A stretch of 64,000 nucleotides of DNA from Haloplanus ruber (lineage in GTDB: Archaea > Halobacteriota > Halobacteria > Halobacteriales > Haloferacaceae), in contig NZ_JANHDK010000001.1 of the NCBI RefSeq assembly GCF_024494725.1, positions 1,178,001 to 1,242,000 of the forward strand, read 5' to 3'. Position 1 is the stretch's first letter; each line of letters opens with the position of its first letter. The notes beneath the pieces are model-generated. The model was not told where the DNA came from, made no database searches, and worked only from the letters and a program-made list of their open reading frames with translations. Positions 34,335-42,015 of this stretch are shown here, one piece after another. The translations under genes were made by a program, and so were the position numbers.

Positions 34335-35174
34335 TCACTCCGGAACGCCGTACACGTCCCGCGACCAGTCCCGCGTGAGGGTGTCGTACACCGGCTCACC
34401 TCGGTCGAGGTCGTCGATCCGCCGGTGGTCCTCGGGGTCCAGTTCCCACCCGAAGAGGTCGATATTCTCCGCGACGTGGGTGGCCGAACTCGACTTCGGG
34501 AGGACGACGATATCCTTCTCGACGGCCCACCGGAGCACGATCTGTGCGGGCGTCCGGTCGTACGTCTCGGCGAGTTCGAGAACGGTGTCGTCGTCGAGAC
34601 ACGCTGTGCGGGCCAGCGGGGCGGCAGCCTCGACGGTGACGCCCTCGGACTGGCAGTACTCGACGAGGTCGTGTCGCTGGAACTGGGGATTGAACTCGAT
34701 CTGGTTGACGGCGATCGGAACGTCGCTGATATGCAGAGCGTTGCTGAGCTGGTAGCCGGTGAAGTTCGACACGCCGACGTTGCGGATCTTCCCCTGGTCG
34801 TGGAGGGTCGCCATCGCGTCCAGCGTCTCGCGCAGCGAGATGGCGGGGTTCGGCCAGTGGATCAGGTAGAGGTCGAGGTAGTCGGTGCCGAGTCGGTCGA
34901 GAGTACGCTCGCAGGCCCGGATCACTCCACCGTAGCTGAGGTTCTTGGGCAGGACCTTCGAGGTGAGAAACAGATCGTCACGGTTCGCGTCGGTCAACGC
35001 CTCGCCGATGGCAGTCTCGTTGTGGTAGCCCTCGGCCGTATCGACGTGCGTGTAGTCGCCGTCGAGGGCCGCACGGACGGACCCACGGACGGCGTCGTCG
35101 TCGAGGTCCCACGTGCCGAGACCGACGACGGGCAGTTCGTCTCCGCTCGGGAGGGGCAGCGATGGTACGGACAT
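34335..35174 (-). CDS. Aldo/keto reductase
   Basis: A 279-residue (beta/alpha)8 NADPH-dependent oxidoreductase. The catalytic tetrad is visible: Asp in YTHVDTAEGY, Tyr in the same segment (GYHNE), Lys in FLTSKV and His in LIHWPNP. The length and the compact C-terminal loop are like bacterial 2,5-diketo-gluconate reductase. Substrates of the class are aldoses, keto-sugars or semialdehydes. Given neighbouring sugar-acid enzymes, a role in reducing an aldehyde produced by the pathway is possible. It is convergent with the dehydratase gene, with 12 bases between stops. Confidence 0.87.
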   Translation of the reverse strand: MSVPSLPLPSGDELPVVGLGTWDLDDDAVRGSVRAALDGDYTHVDTAEGYHNETAIGEALTDANRDDLFLTSKVLPKNLSYGGVIRACERTLDRLGTDYLDLYLIHWPNPAISLRETLDAMATLHDQGKIRNVGVSNFTGYQLSNALHISDVPIAVNQIEFNPQFQRHDLVEYCQSEGVTVEAAAPLARTACLDDDTVLELAETYDRTPAQIVLRWAVEKDIVVLPKSSSATHVAENIDLFGWELDPEDHRRIDDLDRGEPVYDTLTRDWSRDVYGVPE

Positions 35175-35257
35175 CCGTTCGGCGTCTCGCCGGCGGGGAC
35201 ATTAATCGTGCGGGACGCGGCACACGGCGGTGTCGGGCGCGCTCAGTCGACCGCCCG

Positions 35258-36154
35258 CTACGCCGACGCCAGCAGGTCGAGGTCGGCCATCACCGCACGC
35301 AACGACTCCCGTTCGGCCTCCGAGAACCCACGGATCGGCGGTCGGGGCACGCCAAGATCCCGCCCGGCGAGTCGGGCGCCCTCCTTGAACCCGGCGGGGA
35401 AGGTCCCACCCATGAGCGCATCGGCAAGCGGCGTGACCGTCTCGACCTGGGTCGTGCGGGCGCGATCAAGGTCGCCGGCCCGGTAGGCGTCGTAGACCTC
35501 GAGCAGAGGGTCAGGCGCGACGTTCGCCGTCCCGGTGACGCCGCCGTCGGCTCCGAGGACGAGACTGGGCAAGAGGAGAGAGCCGAGTCCCTGGAGGTAG
35601 GCGAACTCGTCGGGCGTGGCTCCGATGACGCGAGACCCCCACGTGAGGTCACCGCTGCTATCCTTCAGTCCAACCACGTTGTCGAGCGTGGTAGCCAACT
35701 CGGCCACGGTGTCGACCGTGAGCGTCTGTCCCGTCATATCGGGGAGGTGATAGAGGATAACCGGGAGGTCGGTCGCGTCGGCGACCCGGGCGTAGTGGTC
35801 GCGCATGCCGGCCTGATCCGTTTCGAGGAAGAAGGGGGTGATGGCGACGAGTCCGTCGGCCCCGGCGGCGGCGGCCCGTCGCGCCCGTTCGACGGCTTCG
35901 AGCGTCCCGCTGGCGCCGACGCCGGCGTAGACCGGTACCGCTCCGTCGGCTCGGTCGACGACGGCCTCGGTGACCCGTTCGAGTTCGTCGGTGTTCAGAT
36001 TCGACAGTTCGCCGATAGACGCGCCCGGAAAGAGGCCGTGAACGCCCGCCTCGATCAGGAAGTCGACGTGCTCGCGGAGTCGCTCGTCGGCGATGCTGCC
36101 GTCCTCGGCAAACGGCGTCAGAAGTGGGGGAATAATCCCTCGGACGTCGGTCAT
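35258..36154 (-). CDS. DapA-superfamily aldolase, sugar-acid type
   Basis: A 298-residue class I aldolase. The motif GASIGELSNL replaces the GTTGE loop of true DapA, the Tyr region is LYHLPDMTGQ, and the Schiff-base Lys is in VGLKDSSGD. Such proteins cleave 2-keto-3-deoxy sugar acids or act as dehydratases. The start at 36154 (MTDVRGIIPPLL) is chosen as the family begins there. It is a second copy in the window: the one at 9041 lies with kdgK, whereas this one lies with enolase-type dehydratases and an MFS transporter, so it may serve a different sugar acid. Confidence 0.83.
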   Translation of the reverse strand: MTDVRGIIPPLLTPFAEDGSIADERLREHVDFLIEAGVHGLFPGASIGELSNLNTDELERVTEAVVDRADGAVPVYAGVGASGTLEAVERARRAAAAGADGLVAITPFFLETDQAGMRDHYARVADATDLPVILYHLPDMTGQTLTVDTVAELATTLDNVVGLKDSSGDLTWGSRVIGATPDEFAYLQGLGSLLLPSLVLGADGGVTGTANVAPDPLLEVYDAYRAGDLDRARTTQVETVTPLADALMGGTFPAGFKEGARLAGRDLGVPRPPIRGFSEAERESLRAVMADLDLLASA

Positions 36155-36206
36155 GGGTGCGCCAATCCATCCCCGCACCGATCATAAACCTTAGGTCGAC
36201 GGTGGC

Positions 36207-37451
36207 TCACAGCCGCGGCGTCCGCGGCGTCAACCCGGCGTAGCAGACGACGGCGACGGCGGTGATACCGCCGAGAGCGAGAAACGCGGCGTCGAATCGG
36301 TCGGCGTCGGCCATCGCCCCGACGAACACGGAGCCGGTCGAGCCGACGAGAAACAGGCAGGTTCGGAGGAGGCCCCAAGCGGCCCCCCGAACGTCCGGTG
36401 GGAGTCGTGCCACGACGTAGGCGTTCGTGACGGGAGCGATGGCCATGCGGGTGCCAAGCAGGAAGACGAGTCCCACCCAGACGGGGCGGCCGTCGGCGAC
36501 GGGGACGGCAAGCAGGGTGAGGACGCCGACAGCCGCCACGACGACGAGCGTGGGCCGGGCGCCGTACCGGTCGGCGGCCGACCCGACCGCGAGTTGGCTG
36601 ACCGCCCCGCCTACGAACAGCACCGCGAAGATGCCGCCGGCGACGCTCTGGTCGATTCCCTCCTGTGCCACGAGGTAGGTGGGGAGAAAGGCGGTCAGTC
36701 CCTGAAACGCGAACAGGTAGAAGGTGAGGCCCAGGCCAGCGAGGATGACGTTCCGGTTCCGGAGCGCACGGGGGAGTCCACGGAGCACCTCGGGGAGCGA
36801 CAGTGACCGCTCGGTCGCCGGGTCGCCGCCGTCGGGGCTGACTCCCGCGTCGATGGGATCGGGCAGCGTCGTCCACGCGAGGGCGGCAACAAACAGGAAC
36901 GCGGGAATCGTGCCGCCGACGAGGAGGCGCCACCCGACGACACCGACGGCGGTGCCCGCGACGAGCGGAATGACCGCGGAGCCGAGACTTCCAGCGGCGA
37001 GCGTGATTCCGAAGGCGGCCCCGTCGTTCCGGGGGAACGCCTTCGAGAGCGACGTACCGCGGGCGGGACCGTAGAGACCGGACCCGATGCCGAAGGCGGC
37101 GGCACCGGCGAGAAAGACGACGAACAGCGGCGCGACGGCGAGAAGCGCGAGGCTCCCCGCGCTGAGCGCGAGGCTCGCAGCGAGGACGGTTCGCTCCCCA
37201 ACCCGGTCGGCGAGCAGTCCCGCGGGAAACTGCATCAGCGCGTAACACCCCCAGATGACCGTCACCGCGAGGCCGGCGCCGGCGTTGTCGAGGTGGAACG
37301 TGTCCTTGACCTGTGGGAGCAAGGCGGGGACGAGAAAGCGCAGACCGAGCGTGAACAGCCAGCCAACCGCGACGGTCAGGAGGACCCACCCACGGCCGCC
37401 GCCCCGCAGTGGTGCGACGGCGTCGGCGAGCGCGCGGCGAAGACGGGTCAC
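36207..37451 (-). CDS. Major facilitator superfamily transporter
   Basis: A 414-residue transporter with twelve predicted membrane segments. The loop after segments 2-3 contains LADRVGERT (matching the GxxxDRxGRR-type motif), and another DRYGARPT occurs in the second half. Its place next to a DapA-type aldolase, aldo-keto reductase and acid-sugar dehydratase suggests import of an organic or sugar acid, possibly an alternative to the ABC importers. The N-terminus is Arg-rich and cytoplasmic. The substrate and direction are unknown. Confidence 0.85.
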   Translation of the reverse strand: MTRLRRALADAVAPLRGGGRGWVLLTVAVGWLFTLGLRFLVPALLPQVKDTFHLDNAGAGLAVTVIWGCYALMQFPAGLLADRVGERTVLAASLALSAGSLALLAVAPLFVVFLAGAAAFGIGSGLYGPARGTSLSKAFPRNDGAAFGITLAAGSLGSAVIPLVAGTAVGVVGWRLLVGGTIPAFLFVAALAWTTLPDPIDAGVSPDGGDPATERSLSLPEVLRGLPRALRNRNVILAGLGLTFYLFAFQGLTAFLPTYLVAQEGIDQSVAGGIFAVLFVGGAVSQLAVGSAADRYGARPTLVVVAAVGVLTLLAVPVADGRPVWVGLVFLLGTRMAIAPVTNAYVVARLPPDVRGAAWGLLRTCLFLVGSTGSVFVGAMADADRFDAAFLALGGITAVAVVCYAGLTPRTPRL

Positions 37452-37601
37452 GGTCCAACTCGATAGGAGAACGGATAAGAACGGCGCGGAGGGCGGCGCG
37501 TTTGCCGGTTGCTCGACGCAGATAGCGTGACCAGGGGTGCGGTTACCAACACCGATAATTTGATCGGGAGTATCAAAACTCGTCGTGAGTAACAGTCAGT
37601 A

Positions 37602-37606
37602 GGAGG
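37602..37606 (+). promoter_or_regulatory. Shine-Dalgarno before the 33-residue zinc protein
   Basis: GGAGG at 37602-37606, five bases before the ATG at 37611. It supports this very short frame as a translated gene. Confidence 0.65.
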
Positions 37607-37610
37607 ATAT

Positions 37611-37712
37611 ATGCGAACCCAATGCCCGTTCTGTGGAAACCGCGTCGAAACCCTCCCCGAACATCTCGAAGAGTGTCAGGAGGCGCCCCGTGACGACCCA
37701 CGGACAGACTGA
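37611..37712 (+). CDS. 33-residue zinc-finger micro-protein
   Basis: A very short gene. The protein starts RTQCPFCGNRVETLPEHLEE and contains two ligand pairs, CPFC (residues 5-8) and His18-x3-Cys22, so a single zinc site of C2HC type is likely. The tail is polar. Haloarchaea have many such CPxCG-type small proteins, mostly of unknown function. A GGAGG sequence is placed properly before the ATG, and the DICT sensor gene starts 87 bases downstream. The upstream 160-base gap holds an AT-rich promoter (GATAATTTGATC and GAGTATCAAAAC). Confidence 0.75.
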   Translation: MRTQCPFCGNRVETLPEHLEECQEAPRDDPRTD

Positions 37713-37799
37713 GGACAGCGTGGGGAGCGGCGCGCTTCCGTCGGCCGACACACGTCGAATAGCGCCTGTTATCAACCCGCTTGCCGTACACCGCGACGG

Positions 37800-38573
37800 A
37801 TGACCGACCTGCCGGACTCGCTCGTGTCGTTCATCGAGAAGGAAGCAGTCGCGGATCGGTCGCTGGCAGTCGTGAACCGGACGCGTCCACGGCCCATCCA
37901 GGATATGCTGGAGGAGTTGTTCGCCGAACAGTCCGTCGAGATCAGGGAATTCGACGTGCCGGGCACCGAGGAGGACATGGTGTTGCTGCTCAACGGCGAG
38001 GGCGAGGTGATCGCTTCGTCGCCGCTACGGGAACTCGAAGAGGAGTTGCTTCTGGTCAACTCCGACCTCTACGTGACGGGCGCGAAGGGACTCGACGACG
38101 TGAGCCTACCGGCGGTCCTCGAAGGACTCTCGGAGACGCCGTTCAGGGTTCGTGGCTATCCGGCCGCACACTCGGAGAAACTACCGCTCATCGCGATGTC
38201 GCGGTATATCGAGCGACTCGCCTGGGAGCACGGCTCCGGCCGACTTCGGTCGTCGTTCCAGCGACTCTCCAGACTCGACGACGAGCGGGGAACTCGGGAG
38301 GTGTATCGTCAACTGGGAGCGACCGACGTCGACGTCCACGTCTACGGCGTGCCGGACTGGCTCCCGCCGGAGTCGTTCTCCGGCATCGTCCACGCGGGGT
38401 ACACCGGGGAGTTTCGGACCTCCTGGTTCGTCGTCCACCACACGGACGAAGCGGACACGGCGGGGGCGGCGCTCGTTGCCGAACGAGTCGACGACGGCGC
38501 GTGGGAGGCGGTCTGGACGTTCCGCCAGGAGCGTGTGCGTGCGGTCAACCGGTACATCGAGCGCACTCTGTGA
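37800..38573 (+). CDS. DICT sensory-domain protein
   Basis: A 257-residue soluble protein matching the haloarchaeal DICT proteins. The N-terminal region (SLVSFIEKEAVADRSLAVVN) and the middle FDVPGTEEDMVLLLN-type strands form a sensor fold associated with two-component systems and light- or redox-linked signalling. No kinase or HTH is present. It is upstream of the second large histidine kinase, after a small membrane protein on the opposite strand, so the two may share a signal pathway. The start at 37800 has GTTATCAACC about 32 bases upstream. Confidence 0.75.
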   Translation: MTDLPDSLVSFIEKEAVADRSLAVVNRTRPRPIQDMLEELFAEQSVEIREFDVPGTEEDMVLLLNGEGEVIASSPLRELEEELLLVNSDLYVTGAKGLDDVSLPAVLEGLSETPFRVRGYPAAHSEKLPLIAMSRYIERLAWEHGSGRLRSSFQRLSRLDDERGTREVYRQLGATDVDVHVYGVPDWLPPESFSGIVHAGYTGEFRTSWFVVHHTDEADTAGAALVAERVDDGAWEAVWTFRQERVRAVNRYIERTL

Positions 38574-38599
38574 GTCGGCACCGCCGGGCGGACGGCCGC

Positions 38600-38956
38600 T
38601 CACCGTCCCCGGACATACCCATCGAGCGCCACGCCACCGCTCAGACAGGCCAACAGTCCGGCGTACCAGACCAGGTGAACCGGGCTGTCGGGCGCGGAGA
38701 CGACACGGATTGCCACCATCCCAACGACGTACGCTGGGACCCCACCGCCGAGGAACCGCCGAACACCGATCCGCGTCACGTGGCCGAAGGCGGTACCGAG
38801 GGCGACAGCCGAGAACACGACCAGTCCAATTGTGGGGGCCTCACCGACGGCCGCCGCTACACCGGTCCAGTAGACGGCGCCGGGCGGCCACAGCACCACT
38901 CCCGACAGCAGCGCGAACGCGCCGCTGGCGGCGACATCGCGAGGACGTCGTGTCAT
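38600..38956 (-). CDS. Small four-helix membrane protein
   Basis: A 118-residue hydrophobic protein with about four membrane segments (for example FALLSGVVLWPPGAVYW and TIGLVVFSAVALG). The ATG at 38956 (MTRRPRDVAASG) is preferred because the N-terminus then starts just before the first helix; the frame start at 39037 adds a Cys/Arg-rich stretch lying over the promoter of the kinase on the other strand. It is convergent with the DICT gene and divergent from the histidine kinase gene. The function is unknown. Confidence 0.6.
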   Translation of the reverse strand: MTRRPRDVAASGAFALLSGVVLWPPGAVYWTGVAAAVGEAPTIGLVVFSAVALGTAFGHVTRIGVRRFLGGGVPAYVVGMVAIRVVSAPDSPVHLVWYAGLLACLSGGVALDGYVRGR

Positions 38957-39087
38957 CGCGAAGCGTTCCGCCCGCCCGGCGCAAAAGTGTGGTGACCGGT
39001 CCGACTCTCCGGTTGCCGACAGCCGAATCGTCGCCACTCGTCGGGAACATGCGAGGGCTATTTATCTCGGCTGAACCATCCGACGGC

Positions 39088-41820
39088 ATGAGCGAGACGA
39101 CCGAACCTGGTCGTATCCTTCACGTCGCCGCCGGCGACTCGTCGACCCGGTTCGAGGCCCTGGCCGACTGGACGGTCGAAAGGGTCGCGAACAGCGCGGA
39201 CGCCCGCGCCCGACTCGGCCAGTCGACGTTCGACTGCCTCGTCGTCGAGGGTGACGACTCCGCGTCCCTGACGACGGTGCGAGCGGCGCCGGACAGCCTC
39301 CCCGTGCTCGTCCTCTCGGCGACGCCGTCGGGCACCGTCGCGGACGGGACGGCCACCGACGTCGATTACGTCCGAACGGACCCGTCGGACCCGGACGTGG
39401 CGTCGCTCGCCGCCCGGGTGGGTGGCGCCGTCGGGCGACGACAGGCGGCGCGGCAGGCGGCAAGCGCAGAACGAGCCTGTCGGCTCGTCGAATCCGTCGG
39501 CCGGGCGGTCGCGGCGGCCGAGACGCGGGCAGCAGTCGAACGCCGCGTCTGCGACACCGTCGCGGACGTCGGTCCGTACGATGCCGTCGGGATCGACGAC
39601 TACGACGCCGACCGGGGCGTCGTCACACGGCGGGCCGCGGCTGGCGACGCCCCGGGCGACCCCGAAGAGGAGATGTCGGCCACCGGAGCGGCCGAGCGGG
39701 CGCTCCGAACCGGCGACGTCACGGTCACGTGTGACGGCGAGAGCGCGTGGAGCGACGACCGTGCGGCCGCAGCCGTTCCCCTGTGCGACGACGGCGCGAT
39801 GGTGGGCGTCCTCCACGTGGCCACCGACCGGACGGACGCCTTCGACGAGCGGGTGATCGAGGCCCTGACGGCGGTAGGGACCGTCGTTGCCGACGCCGTC
39901 ACGCGGGCCGAGACCCGAAGCCAGTGCGCGCGCCGCCACCGCCAGTTCCGGAGCGCTGTCGAACACGCCGGCCACGTCGTGTTGCTCACCGACGCCGACG
40001 GCCGGATAACCTACGTCAACGACGCCTTCGAGTCCGTTACCGGCTACACAGAAGCGGAGGCGCTTGGCCACAGTCCGGCGCTGCTCCAGTCTGGAACCCA
40101 CGACGGGACGTTCTATCGTGACCTCTGGGAGACGATTTCGTCGGGGGAGACCTGGGAAGGCGAAGTCGTCAACGAGCGCAAGGACGGAACCGAGTACATC
40201 ATCGACCAGACCATCGCCCCGATCAGCGACGACGACGGAATCGTCGGCTACATCGCGATCAACCGGGACATCACGGAGCGCAAGGAGCGCGAACTGAACC
40301 TCGCATTTCTCAAGCGCGCCATCGACCAAGCCGGAATCGGCATCGGGACCTACGGCTCCGACGGCTACGCGACCTACGTCAACGAACGCCTCGCCGAACA
40401 GTTCGGAACGAGTCGTGACGACCTCCGGGAACGGCACATGTGTTCGCTGGATCCAACGCTCGAGAAGTCACGCTTCCCGTCGTACTGGTCGTCCTTCGAG
40501 GACGGCGAGCGGCGGATCCGCGACGCGCGGATCGAGCGCCTCGACACCGGAGAGTGCGTGCCCGTCGAAGTCGTCTCCTCACGGGTCCGTATCGACGGCG
40601 ACCCCTATCAGGTGAACACGCTCCGTGACGCGACCGAGCGCAAGCGACAGGAGCGGGACCTCGAACGCTTCCGGAGCGCGGTGGACCACGCGGGACACAG
40701 CGTCCTCATCACCGACGCCGAGGGGCGGATCGAGTACGTCAACGACGCCTTCGAATCCACCACCGGCTACTCGGCAGCGGAAGCCATCGGCCAAACGCCC
40801 GCGCTGCTTCGCTCCGACGAACACGACGAGACGTTCTACGACGACCTCTGGGAGACGATCCTCGACGGCGACGTCTGGCAGGGTGAGGTCGTCAACGAGC
40901 GCAAGGACGGGGAGCAGTACGTCGTCGATCAGACCATCGCCCCGATCAGCGACGGCGACAGTGACGGCGACGGCGGGATCACCGGCTTCGTCGCGGTCAA
41001 CCGCGACGTGAGCGAGCTCAGGGCCTACGAGCGCGAACTGGAGGCACAGAACGATCGGCTCAAGCAGTACGGAGAGACGGTCGCCCACGACCTTCGAAAC
41101 CCGCTTGCCGCGCTCGATGCCGACCTCAAGCGGTTCCGTGCGGCCATCGACTGCGGCGAGTCGCCGGCCGGCGACGCCCCCGCGGACACGGTCGACGCCG
41201 AGGCCGTCCGAACGCTCTGTACGAGCATCGACGACACCGTCGACCGGATGGAGGCGCTGATCGAGGACCTGCTGACGATGGCCGAACATGGGCGGCGAGT
41301 GATCGACGCTCAGCCTGTCTCCATAGCGGCGGTCGCGGCCGAGGCGTGGGAGGGCATCGACACTCCGGACGCCGAACTGTCGGTGCAGGACATAACGGTT
41401 GACGCCGATCCCGACCGAGTCCGGGAACTGCTCGCCAACCTGTTTCGGAACAGCGTGGAGCATGGCTCCACGAGAAACCGGACGCAGTCCGGTGACAGCG
41501 TCGAACACGGTTCGACGGGCAGTCGGACTCAGTCCGACGACAGCGTGGAGCATGGCTCCACCGACGAGTCCGGCGTCCACGTGCGTGTCAGCCCGCTCGA
41601 TTTCTCCCCCGGCTTCGCCGTCGAGGACGACGGTCCCGGCATCCCCGAGGACGAACGCGACGACGTCTTCGAACGCGGGTTCACCACCGCCGCGGACGGC
41701 ACCGGCTTCGGACTGGCCATCGTCGAACGGATCGCCGACGCACACGGCTGGTCCGTCTCCGTGACGGAGAGTCGGGCGGGCGGGGCGCGCTTCGAGTTCC
41801 GGACGGACGCGGGCGCGTAA
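39088..41820 (+). CDS. Sensor histidine kinase: pseudo-receiver, GAF, three PAS, HisKA, HATPase
   Basis: A 910-residue cytoplasmic kinase. The N-terminal region (1-110) is a receiver-like domain lacking the key residues: the acidic pair is replaced (HVAAGD) and the phospho-acceptor position has Glu (LVVEGDD). GAF follows (about 125-285), then PAS at 288-400, 403-525 and 527-655. PAS 1 and 3 are close internal repeats sharing VVNERKDG. HisKA has HDLRNP with His about 668, and HATPase has N-box NLFRNSVEHG (about 785) and G-box DGTGFGL. A palindromic repeat follows the N-box, as in the kinase at 1657. The start at 39088 has TTTATC 27 bases upstream. The frame extending to 38152 overlaps the DICT gene and was rejected. 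Confidence 0.88.
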   Translation: MSETTEPGRILHVAAGDSSTRFEALADWTVERVANSADARARLGQSTFDCLVVEGDDSASLTTVRAAPDSLPVLVLSATPSGTVADGTATDVDYVRTDPSDPDVASLAARVGGAVGRRQAARQAASAERACRLVESVGRAVAAAETRAAVERRVCDTVADVGPYDAVGIDDYDADRGVVTRRAAAGDAPGDPEEEMSATGAAERALRTGDVTVTCDGESAWSDDRAAAAVPLCDDGAMVGVLHVATDRTDAFDERVIEALTAVGTVVADAVTRAETRSQCARRHRQFRSAVEHAGHVVLLTDADGRITYVNDAFESVTGYTEAEALGHSPALLQSGTHDGTFYRDLWETISSGETWEGEVVNERKDGTEYIIDQTIAPISDDDGIVGYIAINRDITERKERELNLAFLKRAIDQAGIGIGTYGSDGYATYVNERLAEQFGTSRDDLRERHMCSLDPTLEKSRFPSYWSSFEDGERRIRDARIERLDTGECVPVEVVSSRVRIDGDPYQVNTLRDATERKRQERDLERFRSAVDHAGHSVLITDAEGRIEYVNDAFESTTGYSAAEAIGQTPALLRSDEHDETFYDDLWETILDGDVWQGEVVNERKDGEQYVVDQTIAPISDGDSDGDGGITGFVAVNRDVSELRAYERELEAQNDRLKQYGETVAHDLRNPLAALDADLKRFRAAIDCGESPAGDAPADTVDAEAVRTLCTSIDDTVDRMEALIEDLLTMAEHGRRVIDAQPVSIAAVAAEAWEGIDTPDAELSVQDITVDADPDRVRELLANLFRNSVEHGSTRNRTQSGDSVEHGSTGSRTQSDDSVEHGSTDESGVHVRVSPLDFSPGFAVEDDGPGIPEDERDDVFERGFTTAADGTGFGLAIVERIADAHGWSVSVTESRAGGARFEFRTDAGA
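41454..41561. repeat. In-frame array of palindromes in histidine kinase 2
   Basis: Five perfect palindromes with 7-base arms and 3-base loops. In order: GTGGAGC/GCTCCAC (41455-41471), ACCGGAC/GTCCGGT (41477-41493), GTCGAAC/GTTCGAC (41500-41516), GTCGGAC/GTCCGAC (41522-41538), GTGGAGC/GCTCCAC (41545-41561). This is the same cyclic order and 45-base period as the array in the kinase at 1657-4890, and the same place after the N-box. The loops are ATG, GCA, ACG and TCA. It encodes repeats of SVEHGSTxxRTQSxD. Confidence 0.92.
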
Positions 41821-41862
41821 CCTGATCGAAGCCGCACTGCTCACGAGGCTGTGCCAGCAGAA

Positions 41863-41967
41863 TAGTCCCGGGCGGATTCGAACCGCCGTCCTGGGCTGTC
41901 TTTCACCCGGGGCGATCCCCGAACGGTGTCCAAAGGCCCAGATGATTGGCCACTACACCACGGGACT
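41863..41967 (-). tRNA. tRNA-Gln(UUG) with an intron
   Basis: The minus strand gives acceptor 5' arm AGTCCCG and 3' arm CGGGACT with discriminator A. The T arm is GGCGG, TTCGAAT, CCGCC and the anticodon stem TGGGC/GCCCA. The anticodon loop CTTTGGA contains TTG, for Gln. A stretch of about 32 bases interrupts the loop after position 37 (41898-41929), and the mature tRNA is about 73 bases without CCA. Introns in tRNA-Gln(UUG) are known in haloarchaea such as Haloferax volcanii. A TATA-like TTAGTTAT lies about 28 bases upstream (41993-42000). CCA is not encoded. Confidence 0.92.
41898..41929 (-). other. Intron of tRNA-Gln
   Basis: About 32 bases (exact ends uncertain by one base) in the anticodon loop 3' of position 37. 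It would be removed by the archaeal bulge-helix-bulge endonuclease EndA. It is too short to carry a gene. Confidence 0.8.
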
Positions 41968-42015
41968 CCGATCCAACGTTCCGCATCGTGGCATAACTAA
42001 CCGACGTACAATAAC

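Noticed and set aside
36151-37458. Long minus-strand frame rich in Arg and Pro over the MFS gene
   Set aside because: The overlapping frame encodes a normal twelve-helix MFS transporter; this frame is composition-driven.
38152-39087. Extension of the second histidine kinase to an upstream start
   Set aside because: It covers the DICT gene in another frame; a leaderless promoter (TTTATC) fits the ATG at 39088.
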